Source: Cocleimonas flava
GTDB taxonomy: Bacteria; Pseudomonadota; Gammaproteobacteria; Thiotrichales; Thiotrichaceae
Assembly: GCF_004339015.1 (NCBI RefSeq)
Contig: NZ_SMFQ01000003.1
Span: 930,001-994,000, forward strand
Reading direction: 5' to 3'
Length of the DNA: 64,000 bases
In this document: positions 55,851 to 64,000 of the stretch, piece by piece
How the letters are laid out: each line of letters begins with the position of its first letter
Numbering within the stretch: position 1 is the stretch's first letter
The notes under the pieces: model-generated
What the model was told of the DNA's origin: nothing
Database searches by the model: none
What the model saw: only the letters and a program-made list of their open reading frames with translations
Translations under genes and position numbers: made by a program

Positions 55851-56230
55851 ATCGGTTTTGCTGTATCAACTCTATCAACTGCAGCTACCGTTGCAGCTTG
55901 TTTTACAGATTGATTTACAGGCTCTGGCTTGTATTTTCTGGTGAGAATAAAGCGAACCACGATAAGTCCTAATAGCGCGATCAACAGTCCCTGCCAACCA
56001 ATATTTCGCATGATCAGATAAAAAATGAACATCACAAAAGCCATGCGTAAGATCAAACTGGATAGCATTAATAATGCGGGATTATTACTTATTGTTAATT
56101 TTTTTAGCGTTAACCAAAGCCCGAAAAAATAGACAAATCCAGCAAATCCACCCACTAAAAAAGCCATTAGCCAAGCTGACCAGTTTGCAAATGTATTTAT
56201 CGCTTCAAAATTTATAGATTCAATCATCAT
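55847..56230 (-). CDS. atpR: N-ATPase subunit AtpR
   Basis: 127-residue membrane protein with three hydrophobic segments (NWSAWLMAFLVGGFAGFVYFFGLWLTL; LLMLSSLILRMAFVMFIFYLIM; WQGLLIALLGLIVVRFIL). AtpR is found only in N-ATPase operons, between atpQ and atpB, and is thought to assist assembly or c-ring function. It overlaps atpQ by 11 bp and atpB by 4 bp. Its conserved arginines (ILRMAF and VVRFILTRKY) are present. This gene is the clearest marker that the operon is N-type. Confidence 0.9.
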   Translation of the reverse strand: MMIESINFEAINTFANWSAWLMAFLVGGFAGFVYFFGLWLTLKKLTISNNPALLMLSSLILRMAFVMFIFYLIMRNIGWQGLLIALLGLIVVRFILTRKYKPEPVNQSVKQAATVAAVDRVDTAKPI

Positions 56231-56514
56231 TGTTACTTTCCTTTTTCACCCAAACCCAGGCATTGATACAACCCGCTATTAAGCCAATAATGAGCAGATT
56301 TAATGTCCATGAAACTGGCCCAGGCCAGTGCTTGTCAATCCATACGCCCAATGCAACACCAATCAACGTAGGAACGACCACAGCCCACCCGACAAGACCA
56401 AACATTCCTAGACCAAACCACACAGAATGATTTTTTTCCCGTTGCGCACGCAATTTAAGGTCTGCCTTGCGATCGACAGATTTCTCAAAATGTTCCTGCG
56501 GTTTTGGTTTTTGA

Positions 56515-56522
<8 letters not shown>
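56220..56522 (-). CDS. atpQ: N-ATPase subunit AtpQ (AtpI/AtpZ family)
   Basis: About 100 residues from the ATG at 56522; a TTG at 56537 would add five residues. Soluble basic start, then two membrane helices (GLGMFGLVGWAVVVPTLIGVALGVWIDK and WTLNLLIIGLIAGCINAWVWV) of the AtpI/AtpZ type, with the glycine-rich first helix and WIDKHWPGP loop. Probably helps assemble the c ring or carry magnesium/calcium, as suggested for AtpI/Z. Overlaps the end of atpC and the start of atpR. Confidence 0.87.
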
Positions 56523-58466
<1,944 letters not shown>

Positions 58467-58585
58467 TTATTACCTAATAAGTCAATCTGTATATCGGTAT
58501 GTTTGTCTCGTAAAGATTGAACGAGTTTTCAAAACTAATTTCGGGAAACCTGTTAGCAACAAATTCCCCGAAAATATTTTGGTCG

Positions 58586-59089
58586 TTAATCTACTTTCAC
58601 TTTATGTCGCTTGGTGGCTTCCACTTTAGGAATTGTTACCTCCAACATACCGTCCTTAAATTTCGCTTTGGCTTTGTCGCAGACTACTTCACAGGGCAAA
58701 GGTAACGTTCGTGAATAACTTCCACTACAAGTCTCACGACGGTAATAGTCACCCTTCTCTTCTTCCTTATCATGCTGAACACTACCCTTGATGGTAATGC
58801 TGTTATTGGTAACCGATAGATCAACATCTTCCTTTTTCATTCCAGCGACTTCTGCTCGAACCAGAACTTCATCATCACGATCTATAATATCCACCGATGG
58901 AGATTGGGTATTAAGTAGACTTGGAAAGTTTCCCCATGCCGGAAAGTTGTTCTGAAAACGATTCATCCACTGTGCCGGAAACATATTTTCAAACCATTGG
59001 TCCATATCTTTGCTTGAAACTGGCCAAGCCATCTCAGAACCCTTACTTTTTTGCATAGGTTTAGTTAACGTTTTATCTTCGTTTTTCAT
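58586..59089 (-). CDS. Small heat-shock protein (Hsp20 family)
   Basis: 167-residue alpha-crystallin-type chaperone. Alpha-crystallin domain about residues 62-160, starting SVDIIDRDDEVLVRAEVAGMKKEDVDLSVTNNSITIKG and including RRETCSGSYSRTLPLPCEV and the terminal strand DGMLEVTIPKVE (IPK variant of the IxI-type tail). N-terminal region is rich in Trp/Phe (WFENMFPAQWMNRF). It holds unfolded proteins without ATP. Upstream of the N-ATPase operon and preceded by a regulator motif at 59161-59190. Confidence 0.92.
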   Translation of the reverse strand: MKNEDKTLTKPMQKSKGSEMAWPVSSKDMDQWFENMFPAQWMNRFQNNFPAWGNFPSLLNTQSPSVDIIDRDDEVLVRAEVAGMKKEDVDLSVTNNSITIKGSVQHDKEEEKGDYYRRETCSGSYSRTLPLPCEVVCDKAKAKFKDGMLEVTIPKVEATKRHKVKVD

Positions 59090-59160
59090 CTGATTTCTCC
59101 CTAATTAAAAGTTAGTAGGTATATGCAATTTATTGCAGTGACATAGTCTCACCAAGTGAG

Positions 59161-59190
59161 CGTATTTGTGAATCCGTAGATAAACGTATC
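59161..59190 (-). promoter_or_regulatory. FixJ-type regulator motif before hsp20
   Basis: Minus strand TACGTTTATCTACGGATTCA, about 80 bp from the hsp20 start. Shares ATCTACGGATT with the 50911 site. Confidence 0.58.
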
Positions 59191-59241
59191 TGGGGTGTGG
59201 GATATACTTAGAGAAATTAAAAAACAGTACAAATGAGAAGA

Positions 59242-59871
59242 TCAGGTAAACAGAAAACGCTTAATTCCAGTCAAAGCCATCTGCGCCCCCATGACGACCA
59301 GAATAAATCCCATGAATTTCAGAAAGATTCGTTGTCCTCGCTCACTTACTCTTTTTTCTACCCAAACTGAAGCGGAAAGAACAATAAACATCAGAACAGC
59401 CTCGGTAACCACTGCCAATGTCACACTGATATGGCCCATTACCGTAGGATTATGGGCAGCCAAAGTCATCACTGTCGCTATCGAGCCTGGACCTGCAATT
59501 AATGGCATCGCAAGTGGTACTAACAGTTGATCCGTTTCATCATCTTGAAGGCTTTCATGCTGTACGTGCGTCGGTCTGCCCTTCATCATTTCCAGCCCCA
59601 TTAACAAAACGATAAGACCACCACCCGCCTGAAATGCAGATAATGAAATGCCAAATAGTTTTAATAAACCACTTCCTGCCAAAGTTGCAACGAACAGGAT
59701 GATGAAAATATACAGTGAAACGCGTAAAGCGGCGTATCTTCGTTTAACAGGATCGACATCTCCCACAAGCGCAAGAAAGACTGGTGCAGCTCCCAATGGA
59801 TTTGAGATTGCCACAATGGCAATAGTCGCTTGAATAAAGTGCTCTATATTTGCGGAGAATACGCTGTTCAT
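59242..59871 (-). CDS. MarC-family membrane protein
   Basis: 209-residue protein with six membrane segments. Family signatures are IAIVAISNPLGAAPVFLALVGD near the start, the GGGLIVLLMGLEMMKG segment and the repeat-like LLVPLAMPLIAGPGSIATVM. MarC proteins are integral membrane proteins of unknown transport function; earlier claims of drug resistance were not upheld. It sits between usp and hsp20 on the same strand, 43 bp after usp, so it may belong to the stress unit. Confidence 0.9.
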   Translation of the reverse strand: MNSVFSANIEHFIQATIAIVAISNPLGAAPVFLALVGDVDPVKRRYAALRVSLYIFIILFVATLAGSGLLKLFGISLSAFQAGGGLIVLLMGLEMMKGRPTHVQHESLQDDETDQLLVPLAMPLIAGPGSIATVMTLAAHNPTVMGHISVTLAVVTEAVLMFIVLSASVWVEKRVSERGQRIFLKFMGFILVVMGAQMALTGIKRFLFT

Positions 59872-59914
59872 GGTTAGGTTACTTTTTAGATTAAACGACT
59901 AATAAATCGTATTC

Positions 59915-60370
59915 TTAAGCGGCATCTGCATGCACGACCAGAACGTCACACGGTGCTTTTTGCTGTACTTTTTTGGTATCAAGCTCTGGTGAAATGGATA
60001 CACTATTTTCTTCGTGTTCTCCCATAATAACGAGATCAGCCTTGATATCTCGGGCAACCTTTATGATCACATCCTCAGTCGATTCCTTAGACAAAGTGAT
60101 CATGGGTATCATCCGCAAAATAGGAATTGAACGCGCAAAAGCTTCAAGACGTTGGCGATTGTCAGCAATGATATTTTTATTGAGATCTTCGTCTTTACTG
60201 GATTCCAGGGTTTCGTTAGCCTGAGTGTTTTCCTGCGGATACTCCTTCACCACATGCAACAAGGTAATTCTTGCGTTGAAATGGCCTGCAAGAGTAACGG
60301 CTTTTCGTGCGACAACTTCACTGAATTTCGAAAAATCTGTGGTCAGTAAAATGTGTTGATAAGCTTTCAT
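59915..60370 (-). CDS. Universal stress protein (UspA type)
   Basis: 151 residues from the ATG at 60370 (GGA 9 nt upstream); an ATG at 60409 adds a 13-residue basic stretch outside the family and is unlikely. Starts KAYQHILLTTDFSKFSEVVARKAVTLAGHFNARITLLHVVKE; ends DVLVVHA. The ATP-binding loop G-2x-G-9x-G(S/T) is missing (GEHEENSVSISPELDTKKV), so it belongs to the non-ATP-binding group. A cytoplasmic stress protein often induced by energy limitation, fitting the ADI and N-ATPase genes nearby. Confidence 0.9.
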   Translation of the reverse strand: MKAYQHILLTTDFSKFSEVVARKAVTLAGHFNARITLLHVVKEYPQENTQANETLESSKDEDLNKNIIADNRQRLEAFARSIPILRMIPMITLSKESTEDVIIKVARDIKADLVIMGEHEENSVSISPELDTKKVQQKAPCDVLVVHADAA

Positions 60371-60451
60371 TTTATTTTTCCACTGTCTCCTATATAAATT
60401 TCTAACCATCGATTCGATTAAATCGACGCCTCCTTCATTCGCTAATCACTA

Positions 60452-60487
60452 GTGACTAGTCTCTAGTCACTAATCACTAATCACTAA
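60452..60487. repeat. Hairpin with TCACTAA tandem repeats
   Basis: GTGACTAG (60452-60459) pairs with CTAGTCAC (60463-60470), followed by three perfect copies of TCACTAA (60467-60487). It lies in the usp 5' region (about 80-120 bp before its start). Confidence 0.65.
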
Positions 60488-60550
60488 TGATTTTTTGTTC
60501 GTTCTTTTTAATGAATTATCAGATATATACAGTAAAGACTAAATGCGGAG

Positions 60551-60566
60551 TTATTCGTAGATGCGG
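60551..60566 (-). promoter_or_regulatory. FixJ-type regulator motif before usp
   Basis: Minus strand CCGCATCTACGAATAA, 181 bp from the usp start. Matches the shared ATCTMCGRAT core. Confidence 0.5.
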
Positions 60567-60627
60567 TGTGGAAACTACTTAGTTTTCACTACCGACTATC
60601 TGGAAAGGGAATTTCTGGAATGAAATT

Positions 60628-60658
60628 GGCACCCCCCTACTTAGAGGCGTTTTTTTTT
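60628..60658 (+). repeat. Dispersed C-rich repeat, copy 17
   Basis: GGCACCCCCCTACTTAGAGG then CGTTTTTTTTT, in the 616-bp gap 60371-60986 between usp and nhaA. Confidence 0.75.
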
Positions 60659-60711
60659 GTATGTTTTTTTGTATGTTTTTTTTACTTCATCATTACGCAT
60701 GAATTACATAT

Positions 60712-60760
60712 TCAAAACTACGTAGTTATCACAGCTTTTCTAAGCACATCTCCGAATATT
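60712..60760 (+). repeat. 49-bp regulatory repeat, copy 1 (before nhaA)
   Basis: TCAAAACTACGTAGTTATCA ... CACATCTCCGAATATT. Identical to 62991-63039 except for one base. Contains CTACGTAG and the ATCTMCGRAT core, so it is probably a regulator site kept at two promoters rather than a mobile repeat. Confidence 0.8.
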
Positions 60761-60826
60761 GTATGCACCCCAATATTGTTAATGTAAGTCTAGGTTATTC
60801 GACAAATAAACAAATAGTTTAGCCCG

Positions 60827-60893
60827 GATTCATAGGCCTTCCTTCCTATTGAATCTTTTAATCATCTTCTGATCTTTAGAAGGTGATTTTTTT
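60827..60893 (+). promoter_or_regulatory. nhaA leader with two hairpins, the second terminator-like
   Basis: Hairpin 1: GATTCATAGG/CCTATTGAATC (60827-60855). Hairpin 2: ATCATCTTCT/AGAAGGTGAT (60861-60887) followed by seven T residues. It lies 93 bp before the nhaA start and downstream of the regulator motif, the position of a transcription attenuator. Confidence 0.6.
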
Positions 60894-60986
60894 ATGGTGT
60901 CGATTTAATGCTTGTTTAGATGTTTTACTTTTCAAAACTTGTCTTACGGGGTTTGTCTTTCTGGTTTTAATGATAGAGATGGGACT

Positions 60987-62930
60987 ATGAAAAATCACTT
61001 GATACCAGCGTTTGGCGCAGACAATGAGCTGTTCTACGTTAAGGGTAATCCGAATAATAATCTGGTCGCTTTCGTTGACTATACCTGCCCTTATTCACGT
61101 CGCCTTCGATCTGTTTTAGAAAGATCATCCGAGAAGTTCAAACACCTGAATCTTACTTTAGCTATCCGCTTGGCACCAACTGAACAGCGTCGTACTGAAT
61201 CTGCTGAATTAGCCATACGAGCCGCTATTGCCGCAAACAAACAGGGTAAGTTTCCAGCGATGCATGATGCGCTGTTTGAGGAACAACCAGAGTATTCACA
61301 AGACAGTTTAATTAAACTCGCAGAACATTTGGGGCTGAGCATTGACCAGTTTCTAACCGACATGATGTCGCCTGAGACTGATGAGAAAATAAAACACGAT
61401 CAACAATCCGCAGCCGCATCAGCCGTCCTACCGCAGACACCGATGCTGTTTATAGACGGCCGCCTTTACCGTGGTGTATGGGACGACACTGCCATTTTGG
61501 AGTCCGTTGAACGTCCGCTGGGAGTTCGACTGCGCATTGCCAGCAACGAATTCTTTGAATGGGCGGCATCCGCAGGGCTTGTTTTAGTGATTGCGACACT
61601 TGCCGCCTTGCTGATCGTCAATCTTGGCTGGGAACAACCCTACGAAAATATCCGAAAATCATTAATAGGCATCTACTTCGGTCAAAATTTTCAACTTGAA
61701 TTGACGCTAGAGGCTTTCATCAATGACGCATTGATGGCTATTTTCTTCTTGATAGTAGGCATTGAAATCAAACGAGAAATACTCGATGGGGAATTATCAA
61801 ATCCAGCCAGTGCAGCATTACCTCTGTTTGCAGCGGTTGGCGGTATGCTGATACCTGCCGCTATCTATTACTTGATAAACGCAGGACAAACCACGGCACA
61901 TGGCTGGGGAATACCGATGTCGACCGATATTGCATTCACCCTAGGCATTTTGGCCTTACTGGGTAGCCTTGTACCAACGTCGTTGAAGGTATTCGTTTCG
62001 GCACTCGCAATAGCAGATGATATTGGCGCTATTCTTGTTATCGCACTTTTTTATAGTAATGGGTTCCACTTCGATTCCTTTCTATTTGCAGCTGGTATTT
62101 TTGCAGTAATGATAGCGATGAATAGTGCGCGTATTTATTCATGCACGCCCTATATTATTCTGGGTGTTGTGCTGTGGTATTTTATTTATGAAAGCGGTAT
62201 TCACGCGACATTGGCTGGTGTATTAACAGCGATCGCTATTCCGTCGAGACCATCTGCGCAAGTCATCGGAGCTGCAGCCCAGGCCGATGCACTAATCAAA
62301 CATGAAATAAACAAAGGCGGAACGACAATAGGATCAAAAACCGTTCTGATACTCGAAAATATTGTCGAACGGCTTAGAGGCCCCGGGTTTCATCTGCAAT
62401 ATGCATTAGAGAACTGGAATAATTTTTTCGTGCTTCCTCTATTCGCATTTTTTAATACCGGCATCTTAATTATCGGCGCTCAGTTTTCCATCCTCCAACC
62501 GGAAGTACTCGGGGCGATGCTGGGTCTGGTTTTGGGAAAACCCATTGGCATATTATTGTTTGTCTTCATTTCCTTAAAATTTGGCTTCGCAAAACTCTCT
62601 CCTGAAATCAACTGGCTGCATTTACTTGGTGCAGGTTGTCTTGCAGGCGTCGGTTTTACCATGTCGATATTCATCGCTTCAGCTTCATTTTCGGGTGAAC
62701 AACTACAGGCTGTAAAACTAGGCGTACTCATTGCATCGCTGATAGACGCCAATATCGGTATCGTCATTTTATTATTTGCCGCGAAAAAAAGCCGTAACTC
62801 CGCCAGCCCTGCGCTTGAGATTCCAGAGGCAATCCTGGAAGAGATCAAAGAAAAAGAACAGACAAACGAACAGATTACAAAAAATAGCACTGAAAATGGT
62901 ACTGAAAAAGACACAAAGAAAAGCCAATAA
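60987..62930 (+). CDS. nhaA: DsbA-like domain fused to Na+/H+ antiporter NhaA
   Basis: 647 residues from the ATG at 60987; an upstream ATG at 60912 adds 25 residues with no family support. N-terminal thioredoxin/DsbA-like domain (about residues 10-180) starts KGNPNNNLVAFVDYTCPYSRRL, with CPYS where DsbA has CPYC or CPHC. C-terminal NhaA domain (about 190-600) has 11-12 membrane segments: DALMAIFFLIVGIEIKRE, MSTDIAFTLGILALLG and the ion-binding aspartates in ALAIADDIGAILVIALF. A charged tail of about 35 residues follows. It exchanges sodium for protons; the fusion occurs in several bacteria, with unknown purpose for the first domain. Confidence 0.92.
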   Translation: MKNHLIPAFGADNELFYVKGNPNNNLVAFVDYTCPYSRRLRSVLERSSEKFKHLNLTLAIRLAPTEQRRTESAELAIRAAIAANKQGKFPAMHDALFEEQPEYSQDSLIKLAEHLGLSIDQFLTDMMSPETDEKIKHDQQSAAASAVLPQTPMLFIDGRLYRGVWDDTAILESVERPLGVRLRIASNEFFEWAASAGLVLVIATLAALLIVNLGWEQPYENIRKSLIGIYFGQNFQLELTLEAFINDALMAIFFLIVGIEIKREILDGELSNPASAALPLFAAVGGMLIPAAIYYLINAGQTTAHGWGIPMSTDIAFTLGILALLGSLVPTSLKVFVSALAIADDIGAILVIALFYSNGFHFDSFLFAAGIFAVMIAMNSARIYSCTPYIILGVVLWYFIYESGIHATLAGVLTAIAIPSRPSAQVIGAAAQADALIKHEINKGGTTIGSKTVLILENIVERLRGPGFHLQYALENWNNFFVLPLFAFFNTGILIIGAQFSILQPEVLGAMLGLVLGKPIGILLFVFISLKFGFAKLSPEINWLHLLGAGCLAGVGFTMSIFIASASFSGEQLQAVKLGVLIASLIDANIGIVILLFAAKKSRNSASPALEIPEAILEEIKEKEQTNEQITKNSTENGTEKDTKKSQ

Positions 62931-62940
62931 TTTACTTAAA

Positions 62941-62970
62941 AGCCCCCCCCCCTACCTTGGGGAGTTTTTT
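62941..62970 (+). repeat. Dispersed C-rich repeat, copy 18 (terminator-like)
   Basis: Long C run, TACCTTGGGGAGTTTTTTAT; CCCC/GGGG pairing then a T run, 10 bp after the nhaA stop. Confidence 0.75.
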
Positions 62971-62990
62971 ATAACATTTGATTAATAGAA

Positions 62991-63039
62991 TCAAAACTAC
63001 GTAGTTATCACAGCTTTTCTAAGCATATCTCCGAATATT
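62991..63039 (+). repeat. 49-bp regulatory repeat, copy 2 (before the 79-residue gene and clc)
   Basis: One mismatch to 60712-60760 (C to T in the CAYATCTCCG block). It ends 109 bp before the start of the small gene at 63148. Confidence 0.8.
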
Positions 63040-63147
63040 AAGACAAATCAACAATCGGTATTCTAAAAACCATTGATTCATCTTTACTCTCAAGCGAAGC
63101 ATGAATCATGTCAGATTGGTTTTTTACTCTCACAAAGGAATGAACAC

Positions 63148-63387
63148 ATGGATAACTTGATGAACCAGGTTTTAAATAATATACCTGAGATATTAAAACG
63201 TGCAGATGAACCTTCAACGACGATTGCAGATAAGGATTATTCCTTTGAGAAGTGGCAACCCTTGATGGCTACGATGAAACCTTTTCTAAACGAAGAAGTA
63301 ACGCGTCTGGGCATATCGACAGAAGGAAAATCTGAAATGGATTTGGTGAAAGAAGTATTCACGACTCAAGAAAAACTGAGTATGTGA
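63148..63387 (+). CDS. Small conserved-looking acidic protein
   Basis: 79 residues from the ATG at 63148, which has AAAGGA 8 nt upstream; the longer frame from 63073 lacks a ribosome-binding site. Sequence DNLMNQVLNNIPEILKRADEPS..., helical, no signal peptide or membrane segment. I do not recognise a family. It lies between the 49-bp regulator repeat and the CLC gene (60 bp), so it is probably co-expressed with the channel as part of the stress regulon. Confidence 0.65.
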   Translation: MDNLMNQVLNNIPEILKRADEPSTTIADKDYSFEKWQPLMATMKPFLNEEVTRLGISTEGKSEMDLVKEVFTTQEKLSM

Positions 63388-63447
63388 CTTTACTATTTTT
63401 TCTAAGCCATATTTCCAAACCAAATAAGACCATTTAACTAAACCTTG

Positions 63448-64000
63448 ATGAACTGGATAAAAAGTCAACATCCTGTAATGCGGATGACATTGCTGAGTAT
63501 CGTACTCGGATTCATTGGTGCATTTTCAGGGTTGGCTTTTATCTGGATGCTGGTTCAGGCGCAAACGTATTTACTAAGTGGTATTGGACATTACACCCCA
63601 CCTACCGTTTTAGACACCACACAAACCGCCCTACCTGTTGAATTATGGTGGATTCCGGTGGTTACCACGCTCGGGGGATTAATCTCTGGGGTGATTGTGT
63701 TTCTGTTTGCGCCTGAAGCAGAAGGTCACGGAACCGATGCCTTTATCAAATCGTTCCATCAAGATGCTGGTTATATTCGTGGTCGTGTCCCGATCGTAAA
63801 AGCCGTTGCGAGTGCAATCACTATCGGTTCGGGAGGCTCAGCAGGCCGCGAAGGTCCAGTGGCGCAAATCGCTGCCGGAACTGCCTCCAGATTATCTGAC
63901 GGATTAGGTTTAACCGTACAGGAACGACGGCAAATGACCGTCATAGGGACTGCTGCGGGATTAGCTGCAATTTTTAAAAGCCCTTTGGGAACCGCGCTGT
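63448..64000 (+). CDS. CLC-family chloride channel/transporter, 5' part
   Basis: First 184 residues of a CLC protein, cut by the window end. Translated from the sequence: start NWIKSQHPVMRM, membrane helices TLLSIVLGFIGAFSGLAFIWM and VELWWIPVVTTLGGLISGVIVFLF, then EGHGTDAFI in place of the usual GSGIP loop, and the strongly conserved GSGGSAGREGPVAQI with the gating glutamate. The last residues are KSPLGTAL. Proton-chloride exchangers of this family help in acid stress, fitting ADI, HdeD and NhaA nearby. Confidence 0.9.
   Translation, partial: MNWIKSQHPVMRMTLLSIVLGFIGAFSGLAFIWMLVQAQTYLLSGIGHYTPPTVLDTTQTALPVELWWIPVVTTLGGLISGVIVFLFAPEAEGHGTDAFIKSFHQDAGYIRGRVPIVKAVASAITIGSGGSAGREGPVAQIAAGTASRLSDGLGLTVQERRQMTVIGTAAGLAAIFKSPLGTAL

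Noticed and set aside
60861-60893. Ordinary terminator of an upstream gene
   Set aside because: The nearest upstream gene (usp) is on the other strand, so no plus-strand gene ends here; a leader attenuator fits better.

Overview
The window looks like chromosome from a marine-type gammaproteobacterium with moderate to low GC (by eye about 43%). This rests on gene content: a Liu leucine-degradation cluster with a MerR-type LiuR, an IcmF-type fused mutase, a LIV-type ABC transporter, an arcDABC operon, an N-type (alternative) rotary ATPase and a DsbA-NhaA fusion. A Thiotrichales-like host is possible, but I cannot assign a genus. I saw no rRNA, tRNA or CRISPR array.

Region 1 (1-21,270) handles acyl-CoA metabolism. 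On the minus strand are liuC, liuB, an acyl-CoA dehydrogenase, a thiolase, liuA and the regulator liuR. On the plus strand are icmF, a 3-hydroxyacyl-CoA dehydrogenase, an acyl-CoA ligase, livG/H/M, a solute-binding protein, livF, a PaaK-like ligase and a CaiB-type CoA transferase. A near-perfect palindrome (core TTTACGTAAACG) lies before liuA, icmF, the acyl-CoA ligase and a second acyl-CoA dehydrogenase at 33-35 kb. This suggests one LiuR-type regulon that takes up, activates and degrades branched or short acyl chains.

Region 2 (21,270-28,530) is accessory DNA. It holds a family-3 binding protein, an SDR without its catalytic Tyr/Lys, a CYTH phosphatase, about 1.1 kb of dispersed repeats and nested inverted repeats, and then four promoterless genes each followed by an attC site. 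The last part is a cluster of integron cassettes without an integrase in the window (CALIN). It carries a UPF0489 protein, an unknown helical protein, a Shedu-like (DUF4263) putative defence nuclease and a GNAT acetyltransferase.

Region 3 (28,530-41,000) returns to core-type genes: a Nudix/metallo-beta-lactamase fusion, an enoyl-CoA hydratase, a thioesterase, a PduO-type cobalamin adenosyltransferase (cofactor supply for IcmF), a BtuF-like protein without a signal peptide, a DUF1289 protein, a large acyl-CoA dehydrogenase, an LpxR-like outer-membrane protein and an RND efflux pair.

Region 4 (41,000-64,000) reads as an energy and stress island: arcDABC (ATP from arginine), an HdeD-like protein, a PAS histidine kinase with a FixJ-type regulator, an AhpD-like protein, a lipoprotein, a nine-gene N-ATPase operon, Hsp20, MarC, a universal stress protein, DsbA-NhaA and the start of a CLC channel. 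A shared upstream motif (about CAYMTCTMCGRATWA, often near TACGTA) occurs before arcD, the lipoprotein, hsp20, usp, nhaA and the small gene before clc. It probably marks the regulon of the two-component pair.

Across the whole window, about 18 copies of a variable-length intergenic repeat (CACCCCCCTACTTT ... GGCACTTTTTT) sit between genes. I do not recognise it as a named family.
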